NCBI RefSeq assembly: GCF_001650715.1
Contig: NZ_LWQT01000098.1
Coordinates: 124,001 to 188,000, forward strand
Length of the DNA: 64,000 nucleotides
DNA from: Paramagnetospirillum marisnigri
Lineage (GTDB): Bacteria > Pseudomonadota > Alphaproteobacteria > Rhodospirillales > Magnetospirillaceae
Direction of reading: 5' to 3'
Shown here in pieces: positions 35,272-44,676 of this stretch; position 1 is the first letter of the stretch, and each line of letters starts with the position of its first letter. A program made the translations under genes and the position numbers. A model generated the notes under the pieces. The model was not told the DNA's origin. It searched no databases and was given only the letters and a program-made list of their open reading frames with translations.

Positions 35272-35631
35272 CGCTCGGGCTACTACAAGCGCAAGATTTC
35301 CGAGGTCACCAAGGAATCCGGCGTCCGCGTCTCCCTGGTGGCCGAGCTGGACGGCATGTTCGCGGGCTTCGTCATGGCCCGGACCGAATACGGCGAATTC
35401 GGCCGCGCCCAGGCCACCGCCATCCTGGACACCATCGGCGTCGACCCGGCCTATTCCGGCCATAATGTCGGCCGCGCCCTGTTGAGCCAATTGCTGACCA
35501 ACCTGTCGTCCCTGGGCGTCGAGAAGGTCCAGACGCAGGTCAGCTGGAACAGCTTCGACCTGCTGCGCTTCATGGCGCGGTGTGGCTTCGTCCCCTCGCA
35601 GCGCCTGTCGTTCTGGCGCCGCCTGGACTAA
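34651..35631 (+). CDS. Double-domain GNAT acetyltransferase
   Basis: 326 residues consisting of two GNAT domains. Domain 1 at about 1-150 has ETIGVDPDQRGNGLGRKLM, and domain 2 at about 185-326 has DTIGVDPAYSGHNVGRALL; both keep an acetyl-CoA pyrophosphate loop, although the second is less canonical (SGHNVG). The two domains also share an opening motif (ADIERVIELDRRLTG and ADYPYIVSIDRKVM) and a KR-rich helix, so the protein arose by internal duplication. The substrate is unknown. ATG 34651 is the natural start (MSTTIRDITSADI). The 5' two thirds are repeated at the right window edge. Confidence 0.88.
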   Translation: MSTTIRDITSADIERVIELDRRLTGAPRRNYHEKRMAAATAEPTSFVSIAAADGPVLKGYVLAHILDGEFGGTGPVGVVETIGVDPDQRGNGLGRKLMAAVEAAMKQRGIRELVTQADWTEHGITRFFQSAGFELAPRIVLERGTDDVSDFEAPLAQQVRDSDEVDLSDPSGDDFSALSRDRVPVRSLTEADYPYIVSIDRKVMRRDRSGYYKRKISEVTKESGVRVSLVAELDGMFAGFVMARTEYGEFGRAQATAILDTIGVDPAYSGHNVGRALLSQLLTNLSSLGVEKVQTQVSWNSFDLLRFMARCGFVPSQRLSFWRRLD

Positions 35632-35680
35632 GGGCCCCTCCGCAGGTCGTCTCCCCCCCCCTTTCACCGACCCGCGCCAA

Positions 35681-35716
35681 GGGGCCGGAAGCCGACATGG
35701 CTTCCGGCCCCTCTTT
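35681..35716 (+). terminator. Terminator after the double-GNAT gene
   Basis: A perfect 13-bp stem (GGGGCCGGAAGCC 35681-35693 with GGCTTCCGGCCCC 35699-35711), a GACAT loop, then TCTTTC. It lies 50 bases after the stop codon. Confidence 0.85.
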
Positions 35717-35783
35717 CATGATTAATGCATCTTTTCGATCTAGCCCTTGAGGCCTACATTGAGTTCATGGCCTGGGGTTCATC

Positions 35784-35803
35784 CGCCAGTCACCTGACTG
35801 GCG
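35784..35803 (+). promoter_or_regulatory. 5'-leader hairpin of the small secreted protein gene
   Basis: CGCCAGTCA-CC-TGACTGGCG, a perfect 9-bp inverted repeat ending 22 bases before the ATG at 35826 and just upstream of GGAGGGG. It may be an mRNA-stabilising leader stem or an operator. Confidence 0.5.
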
Positions 35804-35825
35804 CCCCACCATGGAGGGGTATACC

Positions 35826-36089
35826 ATGAAGATGTTCGCTGCCGTTCTTGCCGCCGGAATGCTGGCCCTGGCGTCCACCGCCGCCTTCGCCGGCGCCGAC
35901 GACACCAAGTGGGTCGCCAAGTGCATCAGCGACAATTCCGATGCCAAGGTGTCGGTCGAGATCGTCGCCAAGTACTGCACCTGCATGAACAACAAGATGG
36001 ACGACAACGAAACCAAGACCATTACCCAGTGGGAAAAGACCCACCCGGCCGAGATGAAGGCCTGTGAAAAGGAAGCGGGCTGGAAGTAA
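35826..36089 (+). CDS. Small secreted cysteine-containing protein
   Basis: 87 residues. Signal peptide MKMFAAVLAAGMLALASTAAFAGAD, mature part of about 63 residues with four cysteines (CISD, YCTCMN, ACEKE) and a run of charged residues. It is probably a disulfide-bonded periplasmic protein. It resembles no enzyme I know. The strong GGAGGGG before the ATG and the leader hairpin suggest high expression. A GC-rich hairpin follows it. Confidence 0.75.
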   Translation: MKMFAAVLAAGMLALASTAAFAGADDTKWVAKCISDNSDAKVSVEIVAKYCTCMNNKMDDNETKTITQWEKTHPAEMKACEKEAGWK

Positions 36090-36117
36090 CAGCCTCGCCG
36101 TCCGGATTGGACAGCCC

Positions 36118-36148
36118 GGGGGGACGCGCCACAGGGGGCGGTCCCCCC
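36118..36148 (+). terminator. Weak terminator-like hairpin
   Basis: GGGGGGAC (36118-36125) pairs with GTCCCCCC (36141-36148) around a 15-base loop, followed by GCTTC but no clear U-run. It lies about 30 bases after the small secreted protein gene. Confidence 0.4.
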
Positions 36149-36207
36149 GCTTCATGTCCGGACCATATGGAACTCCATCCCGCCATATCTTTTTGGTATG
36201 ATCAGGC

Positions 36208-37122
36208 ATGGATATCCGACAACTGCGCTATTTCCTCGGCATCGTCGAACACGGATCGCTGACCCGGGCCGCCGAGGCGTTGCGGGTGGCGCAACCGGCG
36301 TTGAGCCTGCACCTCAAACGCCTGGAAGAGGAAATCGGCTGCCCGCTGGTCCATCGCACCGCCCGGGGCGTGGTCCCCACCGAAAGCGGCCAGCGTCTGG
36401 CGCTGCGCGCCGCCATGCTGGTGGATCAGGTCTCGGGCCTGCGCGATGAGATCCGGGGATTGGAGGCCGCGCCCTCCGGCCCAACGGTGATCGGCATTCC
36501 CACCTCGCTCGGCCCCATGCTGACGGCCCCCTTGGTGATGGATGTGCGCCGCCGCTATCCGGCCATCCGGCTGCGGGTGGTGGAAGGCTTGTCGGGCCAC
36601 ATGCTGGAATGGGTGTCGTCGGGCAAGGTGGACATGGCGCTGGTGTTCGGGGCCGAGCCGCCCCCCGGACTCGCCACCCGCTTCGTCGCCCGCGAGCGGC
36701 TGGGGCTGGTGGCCCCAAAGGGCGACGAAACCGCCGCCGGGCGCGACCGCATCGAGCTGGCGGCCGCCCTGGAACTGCCCCTGATCCTTCCCGGCCATCC
36801 CCACGGCCTCCGGGTCGAGGTGGAGCGCGCCGCCGCCTCGATGGGAACCTCTGCGCATGTGGTGGTGGAGGTGGACGCCCTGGAACAGATCAAGGCGCTG
36901 GTGGCCAAGGGCGCCGGTTATACCGTGCTGTCAGAACGCTATGCCCGCAGCGGCCCGGAAGCCTCGGGGCTGGTCTGCATCCCCATCGTGGCGCCCGAGA
37001 TCGAGCGGACCATCTCGCTGGCCCATTCCGCCGACCGGCCGCTGTCCATCGCCGCCAGGGCGGTGCACGCCATCGCCCTGGAACAGTTGGGACGGCTGAC
37101 CCATGATGGCCGCTGGATGTGA
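36208..37122 (+). CDS. LysR-family transcriptional regulator
   Basis: 304 residues. The N-terminal winged helix-turn-helix is MDIRQLRYFLGIVEHGSLTRAAEALRVAQPALSLHLKRLEEEIGCPLVHRT (spanning about 1-51), and the C-terminal effector-binding domain begins at about 90 (PTVIGIPTSLGPML). The N-terminal sequence is closest in style to Nac/Cbl-like members. It is transcribed toward iorAB with 174 bases between, so it may regulate that pair, but no direct evidence of a site was found. Confidence 0.9.
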   Translation: MDIRQLRYFLGIVEHGSLTRAAEALRVAQPALSLHLKRLEEEIGCPLVHRTARGVVPTESGQRLALRAAMLVDQVSGLRDEIRGLEAAPSGPTVIGIPTSLGPMLTAPLVMDVRRRYPAIRLRVVEGLSGHMLEWVSSGKVDMALVFGAEPPPGLATRFVARERLGLVAPKGDETAAGRDRIELAAALELPLILPGHPHGLRVEVERAAASMGTSAHVVVEVDALEQIKALVAKGAGYTVLSERYARSGPEASGLVCIPIVAPEIERTISLAHSADRPLSIAARAVHAIALEQLGRLTHDGRWM

Positions 37123-37296
37123 TACAGAATTCAACAATCCCGGTATCGCACAGATATGCATTGGTGCGCCGGGAATGCGCATTCCGCTTCCGATTCGGTC
37201 CGCACCGATGGTAGGGTCTAGCCCTTCCGCCGAGACCGGGGGCGATACCACCCGGACCGCGGAACTGGTCCAAGGATGAGAGGGTAGGAGCTTTCC

Positions 37297-39153
37297 ATGT
37301 CCGCTGCCGTCAAGGCGAAGCCGCAGTCACGTCTTCTGTTGTCCGGTAACGACGCCATCGCCCGGGGTGTCTGGGAGGCTGGCGCCAAGGTCGCCGCCGC
37401 CTATCCCGGCACGCCGTCCACCGAAATCCTGGAAAGCCTGTCCCAGTATCCCGATCTCTATGCCGAATGGTCGGTCAACGAGAAGGTGGCCCTGGAAGTG
37501 GCCATCGGCGGCTCCATGTCGGGAGCCCGCTCGTTCTGCGCCATGAAGCATGTGGGCCTCAACGTCGCCTCCGACGCCTTCATGACCATCACGGTCGCGG
37601 GCGTGGTCGGCGGCCTGGTCATCGCCGTGGCCGACGATGTCGGCATGAGTTCGTCCCAGAATGAACAGGACTCCCGCTTCTGGGGCCGCTTCGGCCATGT
37701 GCCGCTGCTGGAGCCCGCCGACTCGCAGGAAGCCTACGAGATGGCCAAATACGCCTTCGAACTGTCGGAGGCCTATAACACCCCCGTCATCCTGCGCCTG
37801 ACCACCCGCGTCTGCCATGTCAAGGCGGTGGTGCAGGTGGGCGAGCGCGCCGCCCACGACATCACCGGCTTCAAGTCCGACGCCCGGCGCTGGGTCATGA
37901 CCCCGGCCAATGCCAAGGGTCGCCTGCCCGACCAGATCGCCCGCGAGGGCAAGCTGCAGGCCCTGGCGGAAGTCTCCCCGCTCAACGTGCTGGAGCCCGG
38001 CTCCGACCGTCGGGTCGGCTTCGTCACCTCGGGTCCCGCCTATATGCATGTGCGGGAAAGCTTCCCCGACGCGCCGGTGCTGAAGCTGGGCTTTTCCTAT
38101 CCGGTGCCCATGGCCCTGGTGGAGAAGCTGGCGGCCCAGGTCGACCACCTGGTGGTGGCCGAGGAAACCGAGCCGCTGCTGGAACACGACATCAAGGCCG
38201 CCGGGCTGCTGACGATCCACGGCAAGGACCTGCTGCCCCGCCTGGGCGAGCTGACCCCCAACGTGCTGATCCCAGCCATCAAGACCTTCCTGGGCGAGCC
38301 CATTCCGCCGACCTCGACCTATCCGAAATTCGACCCCTTCCCCCGGCCGCCGACCATGTGCGCCGCCTGTCCCCATATGGGCGTCTACTACTCGCTGGCC
38401 CGCATGCGCAAGAAGGTGCAGATTTCCGGCGATATCGGCTGCTACACCCTGGGCGCCGGGCATCCGTGGAACGCGCTGGACACTACCATTTCCATGGGCG
38501 CCTCCATGGGCATCGCGCTCGGCATGGACAAGGCGCGCTCGGAAGAGACCAAGGACAAGGCGGTGGTGGCCGTCATCGGCGATTCCACCTTCCTGCACAT
38601 GGGCATGCAGGGCATGCTCGACATCGTCTATAACCGCGGCAATGTCACCACCCTGATCCTGGACAACCGCACCACCGGCATGACCGGCGGCCAGAACCAC
38701 GCCGGAACCGGCAAGGGCCTCAAGGGCGACGACGCGCCGCGCGTCGATTTCGTCAAGCTGGTGGAAGCCCTGGGCGTCGCGCCCGAGCGCATCCGCAAGA
38801 TCGACCCCTATCAGCTGCCGGTGGTGTTCAAGACCATCAAGCAGGAGATCGAGACCCCCGGCCCGTCGGTGATCATCACCGACCGGCCCTGCGTCCTGTC
38901 CGAGTTCTATCACAAGATCGAGCCCTACCGGGTGGTGGACGAGGACTGCACCGGCTGCGGCAACTGCATCAATGTGGGCTGTCCCGCCATCACCGTGAAG
39001 CGCTCGGAAAGCAAGCTGCGACCCGACGGCAAGACCAACGAGCTGAAATTCACCACCATCGACACCGCCATGTGCACCGGTTGCCACATGTGCGTCGAAT
39101 CCTGCGGACCCAAGGCCATCGTACTGGCCAAGCCCGTCGCGGTGGCCGAGTGA
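37297..39153 (+). CDS. iorA: Indolepyruvate ferredoxin oxidoreductase, alpha subunit
   Basis: 618 residues. IOR oxidatively decarboxylates aryl pyruvates from aromatic amino acids to aryl-acetyl-CoA with ferredoxin reduction. The N-terminal pyrimidine-binding region has LLSGNDAIARGVWEAGAKVAAAYPGTPSTE, the TPP-binding region has GDIGCYTLG and GDSTFLHMGMQGMLDIVYNRGN, and the C-terminus has two [4Fe-4S] ferredoxin motifs (CTGCGNCINVGCP and CTGCHMCVESCGP). ATG follows GTAGGAGC. It is separated from iorB by 109 bases that hold the hairpin element (copy 2). Confidence 0.95.
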   Translation: MSAAVKAKPQSRLLLSGNDAIARGVWEAGAKVAAAYPGTPSTEILESLSQYPDLYAEWSVNEKVALEVAIGGSMSGARSFCAMKHVGLNVASDAFMTITVAGVVGGLVIAVADDVGMSSSQNEQDSRFWGRFGHVPLLEPADSQEAYEMAKYAFELSEAYNTPVILRLTTRVCHVKAVVQVGERAAHDITGFKSDARRWVMTPANAKGRLPDQIAREGKLQALAEVSPLNVLEPGSDRRVGFVTSGPAYMHVRESFPDAPVLKLGFSYPVPMALVEKLAAQVDHLVVAEETEPLLEHDIKAAGLLTIHGKDLLPRLGELTPNVLIPAIKTFLGEPIPPTSTYPKFDPFPRPPTMCAACPHMGVYYSLARMRKKVQISGDIGCYTLGAGHPWNALDTTISMGASMGIALGMDKARSEETKDKAVVAVIGDSTFLHMGMQGMLDIVYNRGNVTTLILDNRTTGMTGGQNHAGTGKGLKGDDAPRVDFVKLVEALGVAPERIRKIDPYQLPVVFKTIKQEIETPGPSVIITDRPCVLSEFYHKIEPYRVVDEDCTGCGNCINVGCPAITVKRSESKLRPDGKTNELKFTTIDTAMCTGCHMCVESCGPKAIVLAKPVAVAE

Positions 39154-39213
39154 AGACTGAATTGAGCGAGCGGAGCGAGCGCGGCGCCATTGCGGCGCCC
39201 GGAGCGAAGCGGA

Positions 39214-39255
39214 GGAGCCAAGGGTGCGCGAGCACCCGCCCGGCGATTGAGGGAC
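39214..39255 (+). repeat. Intercistronic hairpin element, copy 2 (upstream of iorB)
   Basis: GGAGCCAAG, hairpin GGGTGC-GCGA-GCACCC, then GCCCGGCGATTGAGGGAC, ending 7 bases before the iorB ATG. The flanks are identical to copy 1 at 31140-31180; the stem differs by paired substitutions. Additional GAGCGAGCGGAGCGAGCG repeats lie just upstream (39162-39180). Confidence 0.75.
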
Positions 39256-39262
39256 AAACGAA

Positions 39263-39895
39263 ATGAACGATGTCATCACCAACATCCTGGTCTGCGGTAC
39301 CGGTGGCCAAGGCGTCATGACCGCCGCCGAGATCCTGGCCCAGACCGCCATCACCAAGGGCTTCGACTGCAAGAAGTCGGAAGTGGCAGGCATGGCCCAG
39401 CGTGGCGGCGTCGTCACCAGCCATGTCCGCTTCGGCAAGCGCGTCTGGTCGCCGGTCATCACGCCGGGCACCGCCGATATCCTGGTGGCGTTCGAGGTGG
39501 CGGAAGGCTCGCGCTGGGCCGACATGCTGCGGCCCGGCGGCATCGCCATGGTCAATACCATCCGGCTGGTGCCGCCGGTGGTGTCCATGGGACTGTTCAA
39601 GTATCCCGACGATCCGGTGGCCCAGATGCGGGCGGCGGGCGTGACGGTCTACGACTTCGATGCCGGCGCCATCGCCCGCGAATTGGGCGACCTCAAGCTG
39701 GTCAACACCATCATGCTGGGCGCCATCGCCGACTTCCTGCCCTTCCCCGCCACCGAGCTGGAGGAACAGATCGTCGGCCGCTTCCGCGAAAGGAAGCCCG
39801 CCATGGTCGAGGTCAACCAAAAGGCCTTCGAGGCCGGGCGCGCCGCCGCCCGTGCCCGCGCCAGCGCCGACCAGCAACTGGCGGCCAATTCATAA
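39263..39895 (+). CDS. iorB: Indolepyruvate ferredoxin oxidoreductase, beta subunit
   Basis: 210 residues, the gamma-type (catalytic partner) domain of 2-oxoacid oxidoreductases. NILVCGTGGQGVMTAAEILAQ at about 8-28, SEVAGMAQRGGVVTSHVRFG at about 44-63 and VNTIRLVPP are family blocks. It is the partner of iorA in the same operon. Translation probably starts from the GAGGGAC of the hairpin element. Confidence 0.93.
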   Translation: MNDVITNILVCGTGGQGVMTAAEILAQTAITKGFDCKKSEVAGMAQRGGVVTSHVRFGKRVWSPVITPGTADILVAFEVAEGSRWADMLRPGGIAMVNTIRLVPPVVSMGLFKYPDDPVAQMRAAGVTVYDFDAGAIARELGDLKLVNTIMLGAIADFLPFPATELEEQIVGRFRERKPAMVEVNQKAFEAGRAAARARASADQQLAANS

Positions 39896-39977
39896 GGTCT
39901 TCACCCCTTTGGCTTTCTCGCCGGTTCTGCTAGATTTCAATGAACCGGCGAGATCGCCAGCCCGTGGGAGAGCCCCA

Positions 39978-40388
39978 ATGCCGTCTACCGCTGCCATCGA
40001 CCTTGGTGCCCTGAAGATTCTGATCATCGACGATCAGGAATTCGTGCGCACCATCGTCAAGAAGATGCTGCAGCAGGTGGGAGTCGGCCTGATCGTCGAG
40101 GCCCATGACGGCAATTCCGGCCTGGAAGCGGCCGAGCGCGACCTTCCCGACGTGGTCATTTGCGACGTGCAGATGCGTCCGGTGGACGGTTTCGGCTTCG
40201 TCAAGGCACTGCGGGCCAAGCCGTTCGGCACCGCCATGCCGGTGATCATGCTGACCGCCCATACCGATGCCACCACGGTGGAGCGGGCCAAGGAACTGAA
40301 CGTCAACGCCTTCCTGGCCAAGCCGGTGCTGCCGCCCGCCCTGAAGGAAAAGATCATCGCCGTGGTCGGCAAGGGCAAGACCGGCTGA
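39978..40388 (+). CDS. Single-domain response regulator (CheY-like)
   Basis: 136 residues, receiver domain only. It has the acidic pair (LIIDDQE), phospho-acceptor Asp in DVVICDVQMRPVDGFGF, the Thr in MLTAHTD and Lys in AFLAKPVLP. There is no output domain, so it acts by protein contact, as in chemotaxis or a phosphorelay. ATG 39978 gives MPSTAAIDLGALKILIIDDQE; the frame upstream of it is a shadow of iorB. It ends directly against the convergent COQ9 gene (no gap). No cognate kinase is adjacent. Confidence 0.88.
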   Translation: MPSTAAIDLGALKILIIDDQEFVRTIVKKMLQQVGVGLIVEAHDGNSGLEAAERDLPDVVICDVQMRPVDGFGFVKALRAKPFGTAMPVIMLTAHTDATTVERAKELNVNAFLAKPVLPPALKEKIIAVVGKGKTG

Positions 40389-41021
40389 TCAGCGCTGCGG
40401 CACGCCCCAGCGCCGGGCGGGCATCTTCAATCCGGACACCCAGCCTTCCACTTTCTGACGCAGCTTCGGCAAATTGCGCACATCGTTGAGGCGGCGGCGC
40501 AGGAAGGCCCAACTGTCCTCGCATCCCTCGGACGGATCGTCCAGCCAGTACAGCAAGGTGGCGGAATAGACCGCCCCCAGGCTCATGCGCTTGGTATACC
40601 ACGAAAAATCGTGCGAGGAATCCCCCACCGCCCGCCAGATGGCGTCGACGCTGGCCCAGGTCAGCCGCCCCGCCACAGCGATATTGGAGGGCAGAGACAG
40701 CAGCGAGGCCGCCCGGCGCATGGCCTCGCGGTGCTCGCTCCAGGGTTCCAGGCGCAGCCGCACCGCCCGATACACCTTCTCACCCAGGCCGAGGCCCTCC
40801 AAGCCCGAGGCCGCCATGGCCTCCGCCATGCGGCGATCGGCCAGATCGGTCAGATGAGCCACCGCATCCACGGCGCCACAGGGAAACAGCCGGGCGGGCA
40901 GGGTCGGATCGAGGTCAAGGTCCCGCGCCGCCGCCGCCAGCGAGGCCTCCGACCAGCCGTCGAAAGCGGCGTGGGGCAACATGGCCTCGACCATGGCATC
41001 CTTCAGGCGCACCATCTCCAT
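40389..41021 (-). CDS. COQ9-family protein
   Basis: 210 residues. COQ9 proteins bind lipids and assist the COQ7 hydroxylation step of ubiquinone synthesis in mitochondria and alphaproteobacteria. Matching blocks are AMLPHAAFDGWSEASLAAAARDLDLD, RLRLEPWSEHREAMRRAASLLSLPSN and the C-terminal VGDSSHDFSWYTKRMSLGAVYSATLLYWLDD. It follows def with a 2-base gap (stop TAG at 41024, start ATG at 41021) and GGAGAGTAGGA provides the ribosome site. Confidence 0.93.
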   Translation of the reverse strand: MEMVRLKDAMVEAMLPHAAFDGWSEASLAAAARDLDLDPTLPARLFPCGAVDAVAHLTDLADRRMAEAMAASGLEGLGLGEKVYRAVRLRLEPWSEHREAMRRAASLLSLPSNIAVAGRLTWASVDAIWRAVGDSSHDFSWYTKRMSLGAVYSATLLYWLDDPSEGCEDSWAFLRRRLNDVRNLPKLRQKVEGWVSGLKMPARRWGVPQR

Positions 41022-41023
41022 TC

Positions 41024-41563
41024 CTACTCTCCTCCGTCGAAATCCGGATCGCTGAGCGCCTTGCGGGTTTCCTCGACAAAGCCGAAGGTCCCCAGATCGG
41101 GCATGCGCATGGGGTAGAGAACCCCATCCAGATGATCGCATTCATGCTGAAGCACCCGGGCATGAAACCCTTCGGCCTCCCTTTCCAACGGCTGCCCCTG
41201 CCGGTCGAGGCCCCAATAGCGCAACCGGGTGAAGCGGGGCACCGCCCCGGTCATCCCAGGCAGCGACAAACAGCCTTCGTAGTCGGTTTGCACCGTGTCG
41301 TCGAGCGGTTCCAGTTCGGGATTGATCAGAACAGTCAGCGGCACGGCCGCGCCGCCATTGCGAAGGGCGGGCACGAAAAACACCACGATCCGCAGCGATG
41401 CGAAAACTTGCGGCGCCGCCAGTCCGACCCCGCCCGCATCGGCCATGGTTTCAATCATGTCGTCGATAAGACGCTGGATTTCCGGTGACAGCGGTTCTTC
41501 CACCGGGGCCGCCTTGCCTTGCAGCACCGGGCTGCCCATGCGGGCAATCTTCAAAATGGACAT
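41024..41563 (-). CDS. def: Peptide deformylase
   Basis: 179 residues. It removes the formyl group from nascent peptides. All three motifs are present: GVGLAAPQ (residues 45-52), EGCLSLPG with the metal-binding Cys, and QHECDHLDG with the HExxH-type metal ligands. Some genomes have two def genes; the C-terminus [16 protein letters not shown] with a short acidic tail is not the long basic type. It is cotranscribed with COQ9 and divergent from rpsU. Confidence 0.95.
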   Translation of the reverse strand: MSILKIARMGSPVLQGKAAPVEEPLSPEIQRLIDDMIETMADAGGVGLAAPQVFASLRIVVFFVPALRNGGAAVPLTVLINPELEPLDDTVQTDYEGCLSLPGMTGAVPRFTRLRYWGLDRQGQPLEREAEGFHARVLQHECDHLDGVLYPMRMPDLGTFGFVEETRKALSDPDFDGGE

Positions 41564-41676
41564 TCGACCTCTTTGCCCTTCCCAACCGCACCGCCCTGTG
41601 CTATCAACCCACCTCCCGAACGGCAGGTCTGCCGTGCGAAGGGGGTCTTTTCAGCGTAGAGGAGCGGTGGCGCAAC

Positions 41677-41880
41677 GTGCAAGTTCTCGTTCGTGACAAC
41701 AATGTCGATCAGGCCCTGAAGGCGCTCAAGAAGAAGATGCAGCGTGAGGGGGTTTTCCGCGAGATGAAGCTTCGCCGTAATTACGAGAAGCCGTCCGAGC
41801 GCCGTGCCCGTGAGAAGGCCGAGGCGGTGCGTCGCGCCCGCAAGCTCGAGCGCAAGCGCCTCGAGCGCGAAGGCTTCTAA
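41677..41880 (+). CDS. rpsU: 30S ribosomal protein S21
   Basis: 67 residues, strongly basic. It begins with GTG ([25 protein letters not shown]), then [36 protein letters not shown]. The GTG at 41677 is the usual start of alphaproteobacterial S21 proteins; GGAG lies about 13 bases upstream. It is followed by a good terminator. Confidence 0.96.
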   Translation: MQVLVRDNNVDQALKALKKKMQREGVFREMKLRRNYEKPSERRAREKAEAVRRARKLERKRLEREGF

Positions 41881-41944
41881 GCACAGGCTCCTTCGGCCGG
41901 CAGCATCGCGTCGGCCGTCCCTGCCCTGCTCGCCCTTACGCCTG

Positions 41945-41975
41945 GCGTCATGACTTCGGTCATGGCGCTTTTTGG
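41945..41975 (+). terminator. Terminator after rpsU
   Basis: A stem of 10 bp with one G-U pair (GCGTCATGAC 41945-41954, TTCG tetraloop, GTCATGGCGC 41959-41968) followed by TTTTTGG. Confidence 0.85.
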
Positions 41976-42159
41976 CTTTGCATCTGGACCGCCCCCCTTG
42001 TCGGTTGCCAGTCCCGGACTGCAACAAGACTGAGACATCTTATTCACCAAAGCTTCAAGCGGACTCATCCGCCGACCCCGCCATAATCCGCCGCCGATTG
42101 GCTTGGCTCATGAACGCCTGTGCCGGACCTCCGGCAGGCGGCAACGGTGGTGCGTGGAT

Positions 42160-44676
42160 ATGACGGAATTTGCCGAAGCGGCTTACGCGACACCTCTCTG
42201 GCGCAAGGTTGATTGGTCTTCCTGGCGCAATGGAGTCTGGGCGCGCCGGGCCGCCAGCAGATGGCGGGCGCTGGCGGCGGAGCCGCTGGCATGGTGGCAG
42301 ACCGGTGACGTGCCCTGGTTCCGCGACATCAGCATTCAGGCCCGCTTCTCCCTCTTGATCGGCGTGGTGCTAGCCGCCGGGGTGCTGGTTGGAACCGCCT
42401 ATGGCCTCGGCGAGCGCAGCATCTCCCGCGCCCTCAATGATCAGATGGAATACCAGTCGCTGCTGGAACTTTCGTCCGGCATCCGGGCGGGCGCGCTGAC
42501 CATGCAGACCGATGCGAACGGCCTGACCGCCGAGCGCAAGGCCCGTTTCGCCGAGGAATTCGATACCCAGTACTACCTTGTCACCGCCGCCCTGGCCGCC
42601 ATCAAGGCCTCGCCCGTGGCCGCCGAGCACCACGACGAGATCGCCGCCCTGGACCACGCCCTGGCCGAGGTGAACGCCCAGTTCGGCAAGGTTGTGGCGC
42701 TGACCACCACCTTGGGCCTGACGGAGAGCGACGGATTGCGGGGCAAGCTGCGCGCCTCGGTCAAGGCCATCGAGGATGAATTGGCGCTCTGGCCCAATAC
42801 CGACGACCTCAAGGCCCGCATGCTGCGCCTGCGCGAGGCCGAAAAGAACTTCATGATCTATCAGGATGCCTCGTATCTGGGAAAAAGCCGGGGTCTGGCC
42901 AGCCAGTTCGAATTCGCCATCGACGCCGCCGCCATCGCCAACTCCACCAAGGACGACTTCCGCGCCATGGCGACAGCCTATAGCGCGGACATGGCCGCCT
43001 ATGGCGCCGCCCATCTGGAGCAGGAGACCGAGATCGCCAAATTGCGCAGCCTGTTCGAGGCCCTGCAGCCGCGCATCCAGGATTTCTCCACCATGGCCCA
43101 TGTGGGCGTGGCCGAGGCCAATGAGCGTCAGGGCCAAACCCGGTCCCAGGTCGGTCTGGTCATCGCCGTGATCGGCAGCCTTGCCCTGCTGGCCGTGATC
43201 CTGGTGGGGCTGATTTCGGCCCGATCCATCGGGCGGCCGGTGCTGCTGATGGAAGAAGCCATGAGCCGCCTGGCCGATGGCGACAATCTGGCGGATATTC
43301 CCGGGGTCCATCGCGCCGACGAGGTCGGCATCATGGCCAAGGCGGTGCGGGTGTTCCGTGACAACGCCCTGGCCATGGAAGAATTGCGGGTGCGCCAGGA
43401 AGCCGAGCAGGCCGCCAAGGAATTGCGGGGGCAAAAGCTCGACGCCCTGATCGCCGCTTTCGATTCCGACGTCTCCGCCGTGATCGGGACCGTGGCGGGC
43501 TCGGCCGCCGATGCCGAGACCTCGGCCCGCGAGATGGACAGCTTCGCCAGCCAGACCGTGGAGCAGATGGAGGCTGTGGACCACTCGTCCGGTGCCGCCA
43601 CCGCCAGTGTCCAGGCCATGGCCGCTGCCGCCGAACAGCTGGCCTATTCCATCGACGAGATTTCCGCCCGGGTCAACGAGGCCTCGAAGGTGGCGGTGGA
43701 GGCGTCCAAGACCGCCAGCCGCACCGACGACATCGTCCGATCGCTGTTCGAGGCGTCCAAGCGCATCGGCGCGGTTGTGACCTTCATCCAGACCATCGCC
43801 TCGCAGACCCGCCTGCTGGCGCTGAACGCCACCATCGAAGCCGCTCGGGCAGGCGAGCACGGCCATGGTTTCGCCGTGGTGGCGGGCGAAGTCAAGCAAC
43901 TGGCGGACAAGACCAGCAGCGCCACCAATGAAATCGCCGGCCAGATCGCCGCGGTCCAGGCGGCAGGCGAGTCGGCGGTGGGCGCCATCCGCGAGATCGC
44001 CGCCTCGGTGGAAAAAGTCAACGAAATCTCTGGCACCATCGCCGCCGCCGTCGAGGAACAGGGCGCCGCCACCCGCGAGATTTCCCGCGCCGCCCAGGAT
44101 GCCGCCCAGGGAACCACCATGGTGGCCTCGTCCATCAACTGGGTGGTCAAGGAGGCGGCGCAGATGCGCAGCTCGGCCAGCACCATGCTGGAAGGCTCGG
44201 TGCGCATGACGGGGCAGTCGGAAATCCTGCGCGCCATGGTCGATAACTTCCTGCTGGGAGTCCAGGACGGCGCCCCCAGCTTGAAATGGGGCGAAGCCTG
44301 GCTGACCGGCCATCCGGTCATCGACGAGGACCACCGGCTGCTGGTCGAGACCGTCAACGAACTGAGCGAGGCCATGATCGCGGGCAAGGGGCGCGATATC
44401 CTGGGTGCCATCCTGGACCGGCTCGCCGACTACACCACCCGTCATTTCGCGCGAGAGGAAGCCATCTGGGAGCAGGGCGGTCTCGACTCACTGGAGGAAC
44501 ATCGCCGCTTCCATCGAGACCTCCTGGCCAAGGTCAAAAGCTTTGCCGAGGATTTCCGCCTCGGCAAGGCCACGCTCAGCATGGACATGATGACCTTCCT
44601 GCGCGACTGGCTGATGAAGCATGTGTTCAAGACCGACAAGCAGGCCGTCGCCACCATCGCCCCCGCCACCCGTTGA
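42160..44676 (+). CDS. Methyl-accepting chemotaxis protein with C-terminal bacteriohemerythrin domain
   Basis: 838 residues. An N-terminal cytoplasmic segment, TM1 at about 64-83, a helical periplasmic sensor to about 328, TM2 at about 329-351, HAMP, and the signalling hairpin with the conserved tip [41 protein letters not shown] hemerythrin domain lies at about 708-826: its iron ligands are seen in [23 protein letters not shown] and LMKHVFKTD. Hemerythrin binds O2 at a di-iron site, so this receptor likely senses oxygen inside the cell and directs aerotaxis, a known trait of magnetospirilla. ATG 42160 is chosen over the upstream in-frame ATG, which has no ribosome site. Confidence 0.93.
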   Translation: MTEFAEAAYATPLWRKVDWSSWRNGVWARRAASRWRALAAEPLAWWQTGDVPWFRDISIQARFSLLIGVVLAAGVLVGTAYGLGERSISRALNDQMEYQSLLELSSGIRAGALTMQTDANGLTAERKARFAEEFDTQYYLVTAALAAIKASPVAAEHHDEIAALDHALAEVNAQFGKVVALTTTLGLTESDGLRGKLRASVKAIEDELALWPNTDDLKARMLRLREAEKNFMIYQDASYLGKSRGLASQFEFAIDAAAIANSTKDDFRAMATAYSADMAAYGAAHLEQETEIAKLRSLFEALQPRIQDFSTMAHVGVAEANERQGQTRSQVGLVIAVIGSLALLAVILVGLISARSIGRPVLLMEEAMSRLADGDNLADIPGVHRADEVGIMAKAVRVFRDNALAMEELRVRQEAEQAAKELRGQKLDALIAAFDSDVSAVIGTVAGSAADAETSAREMDSFASQTVEQMEAVDHSSGAATASVQAMAAAAEQLAYSIDEISARVNEASKVAVEASKTASRTDDIVRSLFEASKRIGAVVTFIQTIASQTRLLALNATIEAARAGEHGHGFAVVAGEVKQLADKTSSATNEIAGQIAAVQAAGESAVGAIREIAASVEKVNEISGTIAAAVEEQGAATREISRAAQDAAQGTTMVASSINWVVKEAAQMRSSASTMLEGSVRMTGQSEILRAMVDNFLLGVQDGAPSLKWGEAWLTGHPVIDEDHRLLVETVNELSEAMIAGKGRDILGAILDRLADYTTRHFAREEAIWEQGGLDSLEEHRRFHRDLLAKVKSFAEDFRLGKATLSMDMMTFLRDWLMKHVFKTDKQAVATIAPATR

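Noticed and set aside
42370-44445. Open frame of 691 codons opposite the chemoreceptor gene
   Set aside because: An antisense shadow created by high third-position GC; the plus strand encodes recognisable MCP and hemerythrin domains.
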